In this document: positions 1 to 7,706 of the stretch, in pieces
How positions within the stretch are numbered: the first letter of the stretch is position 1
How the letters are laid out: each line of letters opens with the position of its first letter
NCBI GenBank assembly: GCA_934446455.1
Contig: CAKSEE010000009.1
Location: 1 to 64,000 of the forward strand
Length of the DNA: 64,000 nucleotides
Source of the DNA: an uncultured Oscillospiraceae bacterium
GTDB taxonomy: Bacteria; Bacillota; Clostridia; Oscillospirales; Ruminococcaceae
Reading direction: 5' to 3'
The notes under the pieces: model-generated
Told to the model about the DNA's origin: nothing
Database searches by the model: none
Seen by the model: only the letters and a program-made list of their open reading frames with translations
Made by a program: the position numbers and the translations under genes

Positions 1-278
1 TCATTCAGAAAGTCCCTCTCCTCCTGAAGCCGCTTGTTTTCCTTGTTCAGCCGCTTTACCTCGCTTCGCAGCTGCCGGATCTCCTCCGCCGGGCTCATTG
101 CGTTTTCGGGGGTTCGCTCCTCAATGTCCGGATCGCCGTTCTTTGCCGCCTGCACCCATCCGTACAGCGTTCCGTACGGTATCTTCAGTTCCTCGCCTGC
201 TCGCTTTACTCCTGTTTCCGGTGCCGGCTTTACCGATCGCTCCTTGTAGCTCCTGTCGTATTTCTTTGCTTCTGACAT
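1..278 (-). CDS. IS3-type transposase OrfA, N-terminal part
   Basis: The first 92 codons of an IS3-group OrfA read leftward off the window edge. The start at 278 (MSEAKKYDRSYKE) has a GGAGGGTGA ribosome site just upstream. Residues about 8-45 form the transposase_8/HTH part with the typical YGTLYGWV recognition-helix segment. After about residue 60 the protein becomes a leucine/lysine/glutamate-rich coiled coil (EEIRQLRSEVKRLNKEN), the OrfA zipper used for multimerisation. In this family OrfA joins OrfB by programmed frameshifting; that region is outside the window. Family call is confident, activity unknown. Confidence 0.8.
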   Translation of the reverse strand, partial: MSEAKKYDRSYKERSVKPAPETGVKRAGEELKIPYGTLYGWVQAAKNGDPDIEERTPENAMSPAEEIRQLRSEVKRLNKENKRLQEERDFLN

Positions 279-327
279 GTCCTTCACCCTCCTGATTTTA
301 GTATATCCTTTTGAGCGTCGGGGTTCA
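1..327 (-). mobile_element. IS3-family insertion sequence, left part only in window
   Basis: This is the end of an insertion sequence whose body lies beyond the window start. The outer limit is proposed at 327 because the minus strand there reads TGAACCCCGACGCTC, a TG-starting end typical of IS3-family inverted repeats, 50 bp upstream of the first transposase start. The other end and any target duplication cannot be seen, so completeness is unknown. It marks the edge of the degraded mobile region that follows. Confidence 0.6.
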
Positions 328-431
328 AGTTTTATTATACAGCATCATACCGTTACCACCCATATCAGAGCAAAAGCGGATTGTTGATACAATAGAAAAA
401 TCAAATATGTACTGCGATAAGCTATAAAAAA

Positions 432-461
432 GGGCATACCCTCAAAAGCGAGAGTATGCCC
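432..461 (-). terminator. Hairpin with T-run on the minus strand
   Basis: GGGCATACCCTC and GAGAGTATGCCC pair with one mismatch, and the minus-strand side ends in a run of six T. It would stop leftward transcription, yet the gene to its right is on the plus strand. It may insulate the IS end or be left over from a lost gene. Confidence 0.5.
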
Positions 462-506
462 TATGATGCAGCACGAAGTTAACCTAAAAAAGATTAAGAA
501 AACTAC

Positions 507-535
507 TTGACAATCGGTGAAATTCGTGGTATAAT
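507..535 (+). promoter_or_regulatory. Consensus sigma-A promoter for the XRE/ImmA pair
   Basis: TTGACA (507-512) and TATAAT (530-535) are both perfect consensus and 17 bp apart. Transcription would begin near 542, 19 bp before the ATG at 561. This rules out the longer reading frame from 507, whose codons would overlap the promoter. An unregulated promoter this strong would be surprising, so repression by the XRE protein it drives is likely. Confidence 0.85.
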
Positions 536-560
536 ACTTGGTAAAGAAGGAGGTGTCACT

Positions 561-926
561 ATGGCTTATACGAAATTTGGCGAATTTATGCGTATATTAA
601 GAGTGAAACACCATGAGGTTATGGGCGATGTTGCTAAGCTGCTCGGTGTCTCAACACCATTCCTATCTGCTGTTGAGAACGGGAAAAAGAACGTTCCAAC
701 TGAATGGTTCGCTGTTATCGTGGAGCATTATGCTCTATCAGATAAGGAACAGGCTGAACTCAGAGATGCTATCGAAAACTCAAAAACACAGATAAAGCTG
801 AATTTATCGGGTTCTTCTGCTTATCAACGGGACGCTGCACTGCAATTTGCCCGTTCTTTCGGGGAGATCGACGAAAGTACGGCTCAGAAAATCTTAGAAC
901 TTTTGAAAAGGAGCAACAACGACTAA
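561..926 (+). CDS. XRE-family helix-turn-helix regulator (antitoxin-like)
   Basis: A 121-aa DNA-binding protein. Residues about 5-60 form an HTH_3-type domain (GDVAKLLGVSTPFLSAVENG), and the C-terminal half is helical and charged. The start at 561 is fixed by AAGGAGGTG at 546-554 and by the consensus promoter just upstream. It overlaps the next gene by one base (TAATG), so the two are translationally coupled. XRE proteins paired with an ImmA/IrrE-type protease commonly act as repressors of mobile elements (as ImmR in ICEBs1) or as antitoxins. The target is probably its own promoter; that is inferred. Confidence 0.8.
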   Translation: MAYTKFGEFMRILRVKHHEVMGDVAKLLGVSTPFLSAVENGKKNVPTEWFAVIVEHYALSDKEQAELRDAIENSKTQIKLNLSGSSAYQRDAALQFARSFGEIDESTAQKILELLKRSNND

Positions 927-1465
927 TGGATTATATTACTAAGCCTACCAGTAGAGCCACTTTAAGACGGTTCAGTAAGATCGTTAGGGCGATTTTCGGT
1001 TGTGAATCCGATGATGAGCCGTTTCCTGTCCTTCAGGCATTGGAAAAGCTGCCGAATATTGTTGATGATACAAATTATGAGATCGCTGATGACGGCGATT
1101 TGCCTGCCAATGTCTTTGCACAGTGCTTTCCCAAACCCGAAGGCGGTTTTGTGATACAGATCAAGGAAACCGTCTATAACGGCGCTTGCTATGATGACAA
1201 TTATGCTTTCCTCTGTTTTATCTGTCATGAGATTTGCCATGTGCTTCTCTTTTGGATTGGTTTTACACCTGTATCTACCCGCGCATTCGGAGATACTGAG
1301 ATTGAGCCGTTCAGGAGTGTGGAGTGGCAAGCAAAGGCTTTGACAGGCGAGGTAATGATTCCTTATGACGCTTCAAAGGGAATGACCTCAAAGGAAATCG
1401 TGGAGAAATACCATGTTACTAAGAAATCAGCCGACTACAGAGTAAAGCAGGATAAGAAGAAATGA
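926..1465 (+). CDS. ImmA/IrrE-family metallopeptidase
   Basis: A 179-aa protein with the zinc-protease motif HEICH (HExxH) inside a hydrophobic segment at about residues 102-106, the hallmark of the ImmA/IrrE family. The C-terminal part (about 140-179) resembles the family's tail with a small HTH-like stretch (KEIVEKYHVTKKSADYRV). The ATG overlaps the stop of the XRE gene. Known relatives cleave their partner XRE repressor after DNA damage and so derepress a mobile element. Here the pair is likely a self-contained switch left in a decaying element. The family call is firm; the cleavage target is inferred. Confidence 0.8.
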   Translation: MDYITKPTSRATLRRFSKIVRAIFGCESDDEPFPVLQALEKLPNIVDDTNYEIADDGDLPANVFAQCFPKPEGGFVIQIKETVYNGACYDDNYAFLCFICHEICHVLLFWIGFTPVSTRAFGDTEIEPFRSVEWQAKALTGEVMIPYDASKGMTSKEIVEKYHVTKKSADYRVKQDKKK

Positions 1466-1530
1466 TGATTATACCGAAAGGCAGGGTGATTCCAATGGAC
1501 AATTATCATGGCAAAGGAAAAACGCATTGA
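1462..1530 (+). CDS. Very small ORF (22 aa) coupled to the ImmA-like gene
   Basis: An ATGATG start overlaps the stop of the preceding gene (AATGA) and opens a 22-codon frame rich in basic residues and glycine (HGKGKTH). The overlap suggests coupled translation, but the peptide is too short to recognise and there is no conservation evidence. It could be a remnant of a longer gene cut off by rearrangement. Confidence 0.25.
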   Translation: MMIIPKGRVIPMDNYHGKGKTH

Positions 1531-1568
1531 CAAGTTGCCGGTAACAACAAGCCAATGCGCTTTAGGGT

Positions 1569-1612
1569 GTTATGATGTAATCATAACGGTTGCACGAATA
1601 TTATATCATAAC
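1569..1612. promoter_or_regulatory. Palindromic operator-like site plus half-site
   Basis: GTTATGAT-GTA-ATCATAAC is a perfect 8-bp inverted repeat (1569-1587), and a further exact half-site ATCATAAC lies at 1605-1612. It sits 80-120 bp upstream of the DUF4417-like gene. The arrangement fits a dimeric repressor site controlling the toxin cassette. No good -35/-10 pair was found beside it. Confidence 0.45.
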
Positions 1613-1689
1613 TCCCTCTCCTTTGTCAAGTGGCAGATTGTACGAATCTATTATCTGTTTTCCTGTTGACAGGAGAAAGGAGTAATTTT

Positions 1690-2445
1690 TTGAAGAAAAA
1701 CAACAATTTAATACGGCTGCTCAATCTGAACTACCTTATGCTGACGAACAGAACGGTGTCCTGCGGTGGTATGGATTTGCCTGCTATCAACTGCAATGTA
1801 TCGGTGCTTCCTGATTATATTGCTCTGTATAGCCAGACAAGTCTTTATCATAAGACAGAGCATACCGCCGTAGCATTCTTTCAGTTCGATGATGATTTTG
1901 ACGGTAAATTCGGTCTGTATTGGGCTATTTACTACAATGTCGAGAAGCGCTTGGCATATTTCAAAGAGCGTTTCAAGGGCGTTAAGTATGTCATTATCCC
2001 TGACTTCTCGGAACTTGGTGATATTCACAAGATCGAGAATAATTATCGTTTGTTCAAAGGGCGAATTATCGGACTTTGGTTCATATTTGAGATTGGTGCG
2101 GTTGTGATACCGAACATTACTTTTCCTACTGAGGAAAGCGCAGACTTTGCTCTTGACGGATATGAGGAATGTTCTGTGGTGGCTATCAGTACCAAAGGTC
2201 ACATGGACGATCCTGCTGAAAATCAGCGATTGAGAGCAAATATCCGCCTGACGGTCGATAAACTGCCTAAGATCAAAACTATTGTGGCTTATGATGTATG
2301 CGGCACAAACGACGCAACGCTTGATACATTCTCCTATGCTACCGAAAAGGGAATTGAGATCATTTTTCCCGATAATACCTTGAAAGAGCGTAATATGCTT
2401 TTGTATCAGGAAAGGCGTACTCCCCGAAAGGCGGTGGTGAAATGA
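1690..2445 (+). CDS. DUF4417-like protein
   Basis: About 251 aa. The proposed start is TTG at 1690, because AGAAAGGAG ends 7 bases before it; a GTG at 1630 has no ribosome site. The protein looks like the DUF4417 family of plasmid, phage and ICE proteins of unknown function: an N-terminal segment ending in a compact PAINCNV stretch, a central conserved segment (VKYVIIPDFSELGDI) and a C-terminal segment (TIVAYDVCGTNDATL). No catalytic motif, signal peptide or membrane segment was seen. Its stop overlaps the next start (ATGA), so it is coupled to the putative toxin gene. Family assignment is from memory of the sequence type, function unknown. Confidence 0.55.
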   Translation: MKKNNNLIRLLNLNYLMLTNRTVSCGGMDLPAINCNVSVLPDYIALYSQTSLYHKTEHTAVAFFQFDDDFDGKFGLYWAIYYNVEKRLAYFKERFKGVKYVIIPDFSELGDIHKIENNYRLFKGRIIGLWFIFEIGAVVIPNITFPTEESADFALDGYEECSVVAISTKGHMDDPAENQRLRANIRLTVDKLPKIKTIVAYDVCGTNDATLDTFSYATEKGIEIIFPDNTLKERNMLLYQERRTPRKAVVK

Positions 2446-2921
2446 ACCACGGCAATTCGGGACTTGCACATGGTACAAGCGGTTCTCCGCAGCTCACTCT
2501 TGAAAATGGCGAGATGGCTGAAAAGGCAAATGAGCTTGCATTGAAAGAGTTAAAGAATACATCAGAGGTGTGGAAACATATTGAAGCCACTCAACTCAAT
2601 TATGCAGGAACACCTATTCCAAGATCGTTCACTATTGATACACCAGCAGGAAAAATGTGGACACATGGAAATGCGACTGAGCATATGTATGAGGCTATGA
2701 TTGCAACAAAGGCAACTGCTCCCAAATTACTGAATAGTAATCCACACCTGTACTCGCAGTTTATCTTATATGACTACTGGAAAACACTTGGAAAAGCTGT
2801 AAGTAATGGAATACAGTATGAGAAGATACAAACAATCGGTAGATGGGAGCTAATATTCTCAAAGCCTCGTAAGGAAGGTGATAAACCTGTAGTCAAGCAT
2901 TCTAAGTTTTTAGGTTTGTAA
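2442..2921 (+). CDS. Putative toxin-type small protein, coupled to the DUF4417-like gene
   Basis: A 159-aa protein I do not recognise with certainty. It starts with a low-complexity Gly/Ser/His stretch (MNHGNSGLAHGTSGS) and a helical linker. From about residue 60 there is a compact globular part with MWTHGNATEHMYE, a Tyr/Trp-rich middle and a basic C-terminus (RWELIFSKPRKEG). This layout is common in small polymorphic-toxin domains, and the histidines could be catalytic. It overlaps the upstream stop (ATGA). The gene 14 bp downstream is an acidic, beta-rich protein as expected for an immunity partner. Toxin function is inferred from context only. Confidence 0.4.
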   Translation: MNHGNSGLAHGTSGSPQLTLENGEMAEKANELALKELKNTSEVWKHIEATQLNYAGTPIPRSFTIDTPAGKMWTHGNATEHMYEAMIATKATAPKLLNSNPHLYSQFILYDYWKTLGKAVSNGIQYEKIQTIGRWELIFSKPRKEGDKPVVKHSKFLGL

Positions 2922-2935
2922 GGAGGAAACAATTT

Positions 2936-3412
2936 ATGAATATCGTATTTACACCGACTGACGGAATTACTTCACGTTTTATTCAAGAAGAATATATCCC
3001 TCTTACGGTTTCTTTTAATGATAAAGATTATGTAAAGCATATTGGCTTTTATTATGGAGATACAGATTTATGCGAATTTGGCATTGACCCTGAAACAAAT
3101 GAGATCATCAAGTTTGTCCTTACCTGCTCAAGTCATTATGAATTCATAAATGATAAAATGACTGTAAAGAAAGGCGAAAATGGACTTATTAAACTGATGC
3201 TTCCGCCGAGAATTGACTGTTCTGATTTCAAGGTTTCTGTTTACAGCGATGGAGTGCATATATCTTTATCGAATACTACTTCTGACATTACTTATAGTTC
3301 AGGACATTTGGTTTTAAGAATTGATAATAATGAATGTATTTCAGATGTTTATATCATTGGTTTGACAAAATCTGATATAGACTTTATACAAAACGAACTG
3401 AGACTTGGGTAA
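2936..3412 (+). CDS. Putative immunity-type partner protein
   Basis: A 158-aa acidic cytoplasmic protein with no signal peptide or membrane segment, rich in Asp, Glu and beta-forming residues (HIGFYYGDTDLCEFGIDPET). An AAGGAGG ribosome site lies upstream and the spacing to the preceding gene is 14 bp, so both are on one transcript. Size, charge and position match immunity proteins that neutralise an adjacent small toxin. The family was not recognised. Other possible roles include an accessory protein of the DUF4417-like gene. Confidence 0.4.
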   Translation: MNIVFTPTDGITSRFIQEEYIPLTVSFNDKDYVKHIGFYYGDTDLCEFGIDPETNEIIKFVLTCSSHYEFINDKMTVKKGENGLIKLMLPPRIDCSDFKVSVYSDGVHISLSNTTSDITYSSGHLVLRIDNNECISDVYIIGLTKSDIDFIQNELRLG

Positions 3413-3545
3413 CGGCAAGAGCATTTATGAAAAGGCAAAACAGTATATGGCAATAACATGACAGAATGCTGTAAAAGAACTAAGCGTTCTTACAGGTCGG
3501 TGAATAAACGTAAACAAGCGGTCAACCTACGCAGGCTGACCGCTT
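3413..3545 (+). terminator. Terminator of the toxin-cassette operon, after a small gene remnant
   Basis: AAGCGGTCA and TGACCGCTT (3516-3545) form a perfect 9-bp stem with a 12-base loop, followed by ATCTTTTT. It would end rightward transcription of the cassette. Between the last gene and this hairpin, the plus strand at about 3418-3504 keeps a broken frame (KSIYEKAKQYMAIT, stop, QNAVKELSVLTGR), apparently the eroded end of another mobile-element gene. Confidence 0.7.
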
Positions 3546-3551
3546 ATCTTT

Positions 3552-3672
3552 TTACCAATCAATAATACTGTCTACAATCTCACGCTGTTCCATGGCGGTC
3601 TTGCGGAGGTAAATGCGGGTAGTCTCAATGCTTTCATGCCTCATAAGATCGGCAAGAAAAGCAATATCGTTA
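3552..3672 (-). pseudogene. Tyrosine recombinase, C-terminal fragment
   Basis: Reading leftward from about 3672, the minus strand encodes NDIAFLADLMRHESIETTRIYLRK and continues to a stop at 3552-3554. This is the last part of a tyrosine recombinase: the box with L-x-H (here LMRHES) and the catalytic tyrosine in TTRIYLRK, about 40 residues in total. The N-terminal 250 or so residues are missing. The fragment abuts an unrelated truncated gene read in the other direction, marking a deletion or recombination join. The residual sequence is well preserved, so the truncation may be recent. Confidence 0.75.
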
Positions 3673-3677
3673 TTAAA

Positions 3678-4076
3678 ATGCCTGACATAAACGCCGAATT
3701 TGACGCATCGGGAAAAGAAGTATATTCGGGCAACGGCGTTCGCATTTTGTCAAAGGGAATAGTTGAAAGCGGCTTGGATTACAGCAAGGATATGTATGCG
3801 CTCTTTATTGTCAAGAATTCAAATTCGGAAGAAATGACGATAGACGATGTATATAATACCCTTTCCGTAAACAGCTTTATGTGCGATTACTCGTTCCCGC
3901 ACACCACTATAGAAGCGAACGGATATGCTATGCTTGAAATCACGCTGTGGGAGTCCTCGCTGGAGAAGAATAAGATTGCTAAGGCAAGCGACATCACCGA
4001 AATAGAGGTTAATGCGGAAATCAAGAACAGCAGCGGAGATAAGCTGGATTCCCCAACAATTAAAGCTCAGTATTAA
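3678..4076 (+). pseudogene. 5'-truncated gene for an extracellular beta-sandwich domain
   Basis: The open frame encodes about 132 residues with alternating beta strands (GVRILSKGIVES, MYALFIVKNSNSEEMTIDD, GYAMLEITLWES). This resembles C-terminal domains of zinc-ribbon or lipoprotein families in Clostridia (DUF5067-like). The first in-frame ATG (3678) has no ribosome site, there is no signal peptide or membrane anchor, and sequence upstream of about 3673 belongs to the opposing recombinase fragment. The N-terminal half was therefore probably lost at that join. A functional short protein is possible but less likely. Confidence 0.55.
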
Positions 4077-4121
4077 TATTGTAGTGTTTAGAACGTGAAT
4101 ATGTAAAAGGAGGCTTCAGCT

Positions 4122-4331
4122 ATGTTTAAGAAACTCAAGTTCAGAGATGACCCTGCCGCATTGGAACGGCTTTCAAAGGATGCAAACGCCATTGAAGAAT
4201 TTACCGATTCCCATCCCTACGAGCTCAGCGAAGAGGGTCACGAGGAACTGCGTAGCCTTTTAAAAGAGCGGGCAGCTGCTCTGTCCTATGCCACGGGTTT
4301 GAATATTCACTCATTATTTGATGATGAATAA
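4122..4331 (+). CDS. Small acidic protein of unknown function
   Basis: A 69-aa protein with an AAAGGAGG ribosome site 8-9 bases before the ATG. It is predicted mostly helical and acidic (EEGHEELRSLLKERAAAL), with no cysteines or membrane segment. A long perfect hairpin follows its stop by one base, so it has its own terminator. I do not recognise it; the intact frame and good ribosome site argue that it is real. Confidence 0.55.
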   Translation: MFKKLKFRDDPAALERLSKDANAIEEFTDSHPYELSEEGHEELRSLLKERAAALSYATGLNIHSLFDDE

Positions 4332-4332
4332 G

Positions 4333-4375
4333 AACAAGCGTCCTCGCTGTGATAATAACAGTAAGGACGCTTGTT
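4333..4375 (+). terminator. Long perfect hairpin after the 69-aa gene
   Basis: AACAAGCGTCCT and AGGACGCTTGTT make a 12-bp perfect stem, topped by a 2x2 internal loop and a 4-bp CTGT/ACAG stem. There is only a weak T-rich stretch after it, so termination efficiency is uncertain. Confidence 0.55.
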
Positions 4376-4421
4376 GGCTTCTCACGTCTTGTTTACATTT
4401 GGATTTGGATAGCTACACAAG

Positions 4422-4613
4422 GAAGAGCGGCGGGAAATTGTGTTCTCGACAGTTGAGAAGTATCAGAAATTCTCAGAAGCGATTATGGATAAGTCACTTT
4501 CATTCTACGCTTTTGAAATGCTGTATTGGTGCGGTATTAGAGATGGCAAACTGCCGGTGCTAATACCGATTGTCTTTGATTTCAAGACGAAAACAGTAAC
4601 TATACCCGACTGA
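4422..4613 (+). pseudogene. Tyrosine recombinase, decayed central fragment
   Basis: The plus strand encodes FSEAIMDKSLSFYAFEMLYWCGIRDGKLPVL and related residues, ending at a stop at 4611-4613. This matches the central region of Tn-type integrases around the first catalytic arginine (usually WCGLRxGELLAL), and aligns in style with TLFWTGLRIGELMAL in the intact integrase at 13601-14677. N- and C-terminal parts are missing and several conserved positions are degraded (GEL to GKL). It is a fossil, in opposite orientation to the intact copy. Confidence 0.75.
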
Positions 4614-4639
4614 TATGGCAAAAAAAGATAACAGCCGAG

Positions 4640-4900
4640 GATAGATGGGTGCGAGCTGAACGCTGAAATTACAAGGCTGAAAAGAAGGACAGAGGAGCAA
4701 GATAGGATCAACAATGCGCAAAACAGGAATTGAAAAGGCTCTTTACTTTGAAAGATAGGCTGCGTAAGACCGAAAGCGATTTTAACACCTTACAGCAGAA
4801 GTTCCAGAAGGGTATGGATTTTATCAAGTCTTTGGGATTGACGTAGAAGCTTCAGGAGTTTTTGAAAGCGAGGTCAGCTAAGCAGTATCGAAGATAATAG
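4640..4900 (+). pseudogene. MobV-type relaxase, decayed C-terminal tail
   Basis: The frame is broken by stops, but its end reads MDFIKSLGLT, stop, KLQEFLKARS. This is nearly the same as the C-terminus of the intact relaxase at 10476-11840 (MDFIKSLGLAEKLQEFLTAR). Upstream residues keep the coiled-coil style of the relaxase tail (LKDRLRKTESDFNTLQQKF). Together with the recombinase fragment just before it, this is the skeleton of an older mobilizable element whose replication gene and most of the relaxase have been deleted. Confidence 0.75.
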
Positions 4901-4901
4901 C

Positions 4902-4932
4902 AAAGCCGCACTCTTAGTCGGGTGCAGCTTTA
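4902..4932 (+). terminator. Eroded terminator of the fossil element
   Basis: AAAGC-C-GCAC and GTGC-A-GCTTT pair around a short loop with one mismatch directly after the relaxase remnant. It fits the old 3' terminator of that mob gene. Confidence 0.4.
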
Positions 4933-4986
4933 AGCATTGGCTACAACATAAAAGCCACTTGCAACTACTTCATATCTTGATATTTC

Positions 4987-5007
4987 GGTATCAAAATGGT
5001 ATCAAAG
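4987..5007 (+). repeat. Arm-type repeat pair outside the active element
   Basis: GGTATCAAA occurs at 4987 and again at 4998, an 11-bp period. The pair lies 65 bp before the guaA-like core at 5063. The intact element has the same layout at its guaA end: GCGGTCAAA at 15752 and 15763, about 63 bp before the core. This suggests an earlier element, using a related integrase, ended here. Confidence 0.5.
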
Positions 5008-5062
5008 AGCAATTTGAAGCCTGTTAAACCGCATTGTTATGCGAAATTTCCGGAAGTGGCGA

Positions 5063-5077
5063 TTATTCCCACTCGAT
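5063..5077. repeat. Distal attachment core (guaA 3'-end copy)
   Basis: On the minus strand this reads ATCGAGTGGGAATAA, i.e. codons Ile-Glu-Trp-Glu-stop, the end of guaA, but it is not attached to a guaA gene. It is a direct repeat of the real guaA end at 15828-15842, with one difference. The arm-type pair GAGGTCAAA/GCGGTCAGG at 5177-5196 lies just inside. Confidence 0.85.
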
Positions 5078-5198
5078 TCAGGTAGCTGTGATTTTGGTAT
5101 CAAGCCTTGATATAATGCGCTATTTTCGCCGTAAACCGCACAGTTTGACTGCATTTTTCGTATTATCTATTTTTTTGAGGTCAAAGTGCGGTCAGGCT

Positions 5199-7640
5199 TT
5201 AAAAATGAAGACTATTGAACAAATCCTCGAAGGCGTTGGATGCTATAACAAAGGCATCCATGGTTTTATTATCAATTTCCCACTCTTCTGGAGATGTCAT
5301 ATCCTCAGGGTCATAATGGTCTGCATCATTTCTTCCAGCATTTAATTGATCCATAAATACACTGAATTGTTCTTTACTAATCTTGGCGCTTTGTAGTGCT
5401 GCGCCCAAGGTGCTCCAATTTTCTATAATAATTCTCTTTAAGCTGGAGAAGTAAAAAATAAATTTCCGATGTTCAAATACCTCAACGAAAGAGTACGTTG
5501 CTATATCCGGAGCTGGTTTGCATTTAGGATTAGGCTTAATCAATGGATTTTTTCCGGTGATGTACTTGTTAATAAATGCTTTTCCCGCAGTATCTCCACC
5601 ATTATATGTGAAATATTGGACTATATATTTTTTGAGCTTTATTTCACAGTTCTTAACCCTGTCTTGTATGTGACGTCTGCGTTCGTCATTAGTCATATCA
5701 TTTGGATTTTTCGATTCATTTCTACATATGTAATCTTTTAATGCAGAAATTACAAAACTGATATAACAAGTTGATGTATCATACTCAATTAAGCCATATT
5801 TAACCAAATGGTCAATGATATTGATGTCATCATGTTCAACTTTTTTATACTTACCGGGAGCCAACGCAAATTTCTTAAGCATTTCATACTCTTCTTTAAA
5901 AATGCAGATGTGCTGAAGAATAGTTGCAAATACCTGATTGCCCTTTCCAGAACAGTTGAAGTCTGAAAGTAATACTGAAAAAGTTGGCTTTGAAATCTGA
6001 TAAACCGTGTTCGGAGAACGTAAGTTTTTGATACTTTCGAACATATAAGCACAGAACTGGCGTATGGCATATGGCTGACCGCCAAATGCCCTATTTATAT
6101 CAACATAAATTGCATCGAAGGCAACATTACTGTAGCTACCAAGTGTATTTATCATATTTCTGGTTTGTTCATCAGTAAAAGTTGGCAAATATGTTTTAGA
6201 GAAATCTGCACAGTTATGAATTCGTTCATACATAGGATTGTCGCACGTTTTACTGTTGTATTCTATAATACTTTTTTCATTTATTGTTGAGTTTACTCCG
6301 CAAACGATTAATGAACAACCAGAATCGCGCAATGCACCCCAAACGCCTTTATATGCGTCGAGATTTTGCCAAAGCAGGGAAGTGGCAGTATTATATGTAA
6401 TTAACTCAATTTCATCAATTGCAATGACAAAGGTTTGGATATTTCTTGTATAAAGCTTAACATCATCAACGAAACACTGTGTTGGACGCTTTTCATAATC
6501 AGATTCTGTACTGGATAAATTTAATCTTTTTTGAAAATCATGTCTTGTCTCATCATCTCCTTGAATTAGTCCGGTTGTAACGATTCGAATTTGTTTTGCA
6601 ATGTCAAAAAGAGCGGTTTTCCAAGAATCGATATTCTCGAGTGCAGAACGCGCCTCTATAACGATGTACTTAGTGCCAGCGTAATCAAGGCGACGTGTTA
6701 CTGCACGCAAAACTGATGATTTGCCACTTCTTCGCAATCCGAAAATTCCTGAGTGCTTTCCTTCTTTGCACCTTTGAACGATAGAATCTGCAATTTTCCC
6801 TCTGTCACCAAATAATAACTGCTCGTCCTCAATAGGGTTTTCTTCTCCGAGCATATTGTTTTCAAATAGATATTCTCCAAATCTTTCGATAAACAAGTCT
6901 TCAAGTTGTTTTTTATTATTACAGCTAAGAATTTCCTCAAACGAAAAAGGGATTATTGCAGCTTCGGTTCCGCCTTTCATTTTATCTATTTCATTTTTGA
7001 GGTTTCTTGCATTACTGATAAGTATGTAGAAATTTACTAATGGACGGCGTTCTGAAATTTCCTTACGTTTACGAATAAAGTTAGCAGCTTTTAGCGTGTT
7101 TTGCTGCCAAGAGCAATCGTCAAAATGTGAGAAGATCAGCAAGAACTCGTATTTGCCATGTAAAAATGCTTTTAAAAACTCTGTTGCTCCAATTAAACAA
7201 AATGGAAAAATAGCACCTGGTTTTCCCATTTCATGATGTCCAACGTGAGAAATGTATAAAATTCTTTGGAGTTTCTGCAAAACCTCATACTCGCCGGAAT
7301 TGCATTTTAAATGCTCTTTCCTCATTCGAATGCGATTTAATGATTTAAAGTAACCAGGAGTGTAAAAATCTTTGATTTTATGACTATTCTCATTTATCTG
7401 ATATTCATAGCAATTGTGTGTTTTGATTACTTTTACCCCAATAGCATACTTCTTTCCAAATTTGTTATTGCCTATTGATGAAAATTCGACATTATCCCCC
7501 TCGAAAAATTCCGACATTTCATAATCAGGTGATAAGTAACGGCTATCAAAGTATATTAATTCGCCACTTGTTAGACGAATAAATCCATATTCAAGACCAC
7601 TTTTTGCACTTGTTCTTAATGTTTCAACTATTCCCTTCAT
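5199..7640 (-). CDS. P-loop NTPase with OB-like N-terminus and C-terminal HEPN motif (candidate defence protein)
   Basis: An 813-aa cytoplasmic protein. Residues 1-75 look like a cold-shock/OB fold (GFIRLTSGELIYFD, EGDNVEFS). Residues about 110-260 form an unassigned alpha/beta domain. The NTPase follows, with Walker A GLRRSGKS at 301-308 and Walker B FVIAIDEIEL near 404-413; the GLRRSGKSS style resembles STAND-like and archaeal-type ATPases. A winged-helix-like region follows at about 580-650. The C-terminus (about 690-813) is helical and carries RNDADH at 770-775, matching the HEPN ribonuclease motif R-x4-6-H. It lies 66 bp downstream of the restriction endonuclease gene in the same direction, so it is probably co-transcribed. 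An NTPase sensor with a HEPN effector would fit abortive infection; this is inferred. Confidence 0.6.
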   Translation of the reverse strand: MKGIVETLRTSAKSGLEYGFIRLTSGELIYFDSRYLSPDYEMSEFFEGDNVEFSSIGNNKFGKKYAIGVKVIKTHNCYEYQINENSHKIKDFYTPGYFKSLNRIRMRKEHLKCNSGEYEVLQKLQRILYISHVGHHEMGKPGAIFPFCLIGATEFLKAFLHGKYEFLLIFSHFDDCSWQQNTLKAANFIRKRKEISERRPLVNFYILISNARNLKNEIDKMKGGTEAAIIPFSFEEILSCNNKKQLEDLFIERFGEYLFENNMLGEENPIEDEQLLFGDRGKIADSIVQRCKEGKHSGIFGLRRSGKSSVLRAVTRRLDYAGTKYIVIEARSALENIDSWKTALFDIAKQIRIVTTGLIQGDDETRHDFQKRLNLSSTESDYEKRPTQCFVDDVKLYTRNIQTFVIAIDEIELITYNTATSLLWQNLDAYKGVWGALRDSGCSLIVCGVNSTINEKSIIEYNSKTCDNPMYERIHNCADFSKTYLPTFTDEQTRNMINTLGSYSNVAFDAIYVDINRAFGGQPYAIRQFCAYMFESIKNLRSPNTVYQISKPTFSVLLSDFNCSGKGNQVFATILQHICIFKEEYEMLKKFALAPGKYKKVEHDDINIIDHLVKYGLIEYDTSTCYISFVISALKDYICRNESKNPNDMTNDERRRHIQDRVKNCEIKLKKYIVQYFTYNGGDTAGKAFINKYITGKNPLIKPNPKCKPAPDIATYSFVEVFEHRKFIFYFSSLKRIIIENWSTLGAALQSAKISKEQFSVFMDQLNAGRNDADHYDPEDMTSPEEWEIDNKTMDAFVIASNAFEDLFNSLHF

Positions 7641-7706
7641 ATTATCACCTCATACTGTTGTAGTAGTTCAAAGAATTTTCACCGCTAAAAGGCATCTAAA
7701 AACAAG

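Noticed and set aside
507..560. Longer start for the XRE regulator at 507
   Set aside because: Those codons coincide with a perfect TTGACA-17-TATAAT promoter; the ATG at 561 has a strong ribosome site.
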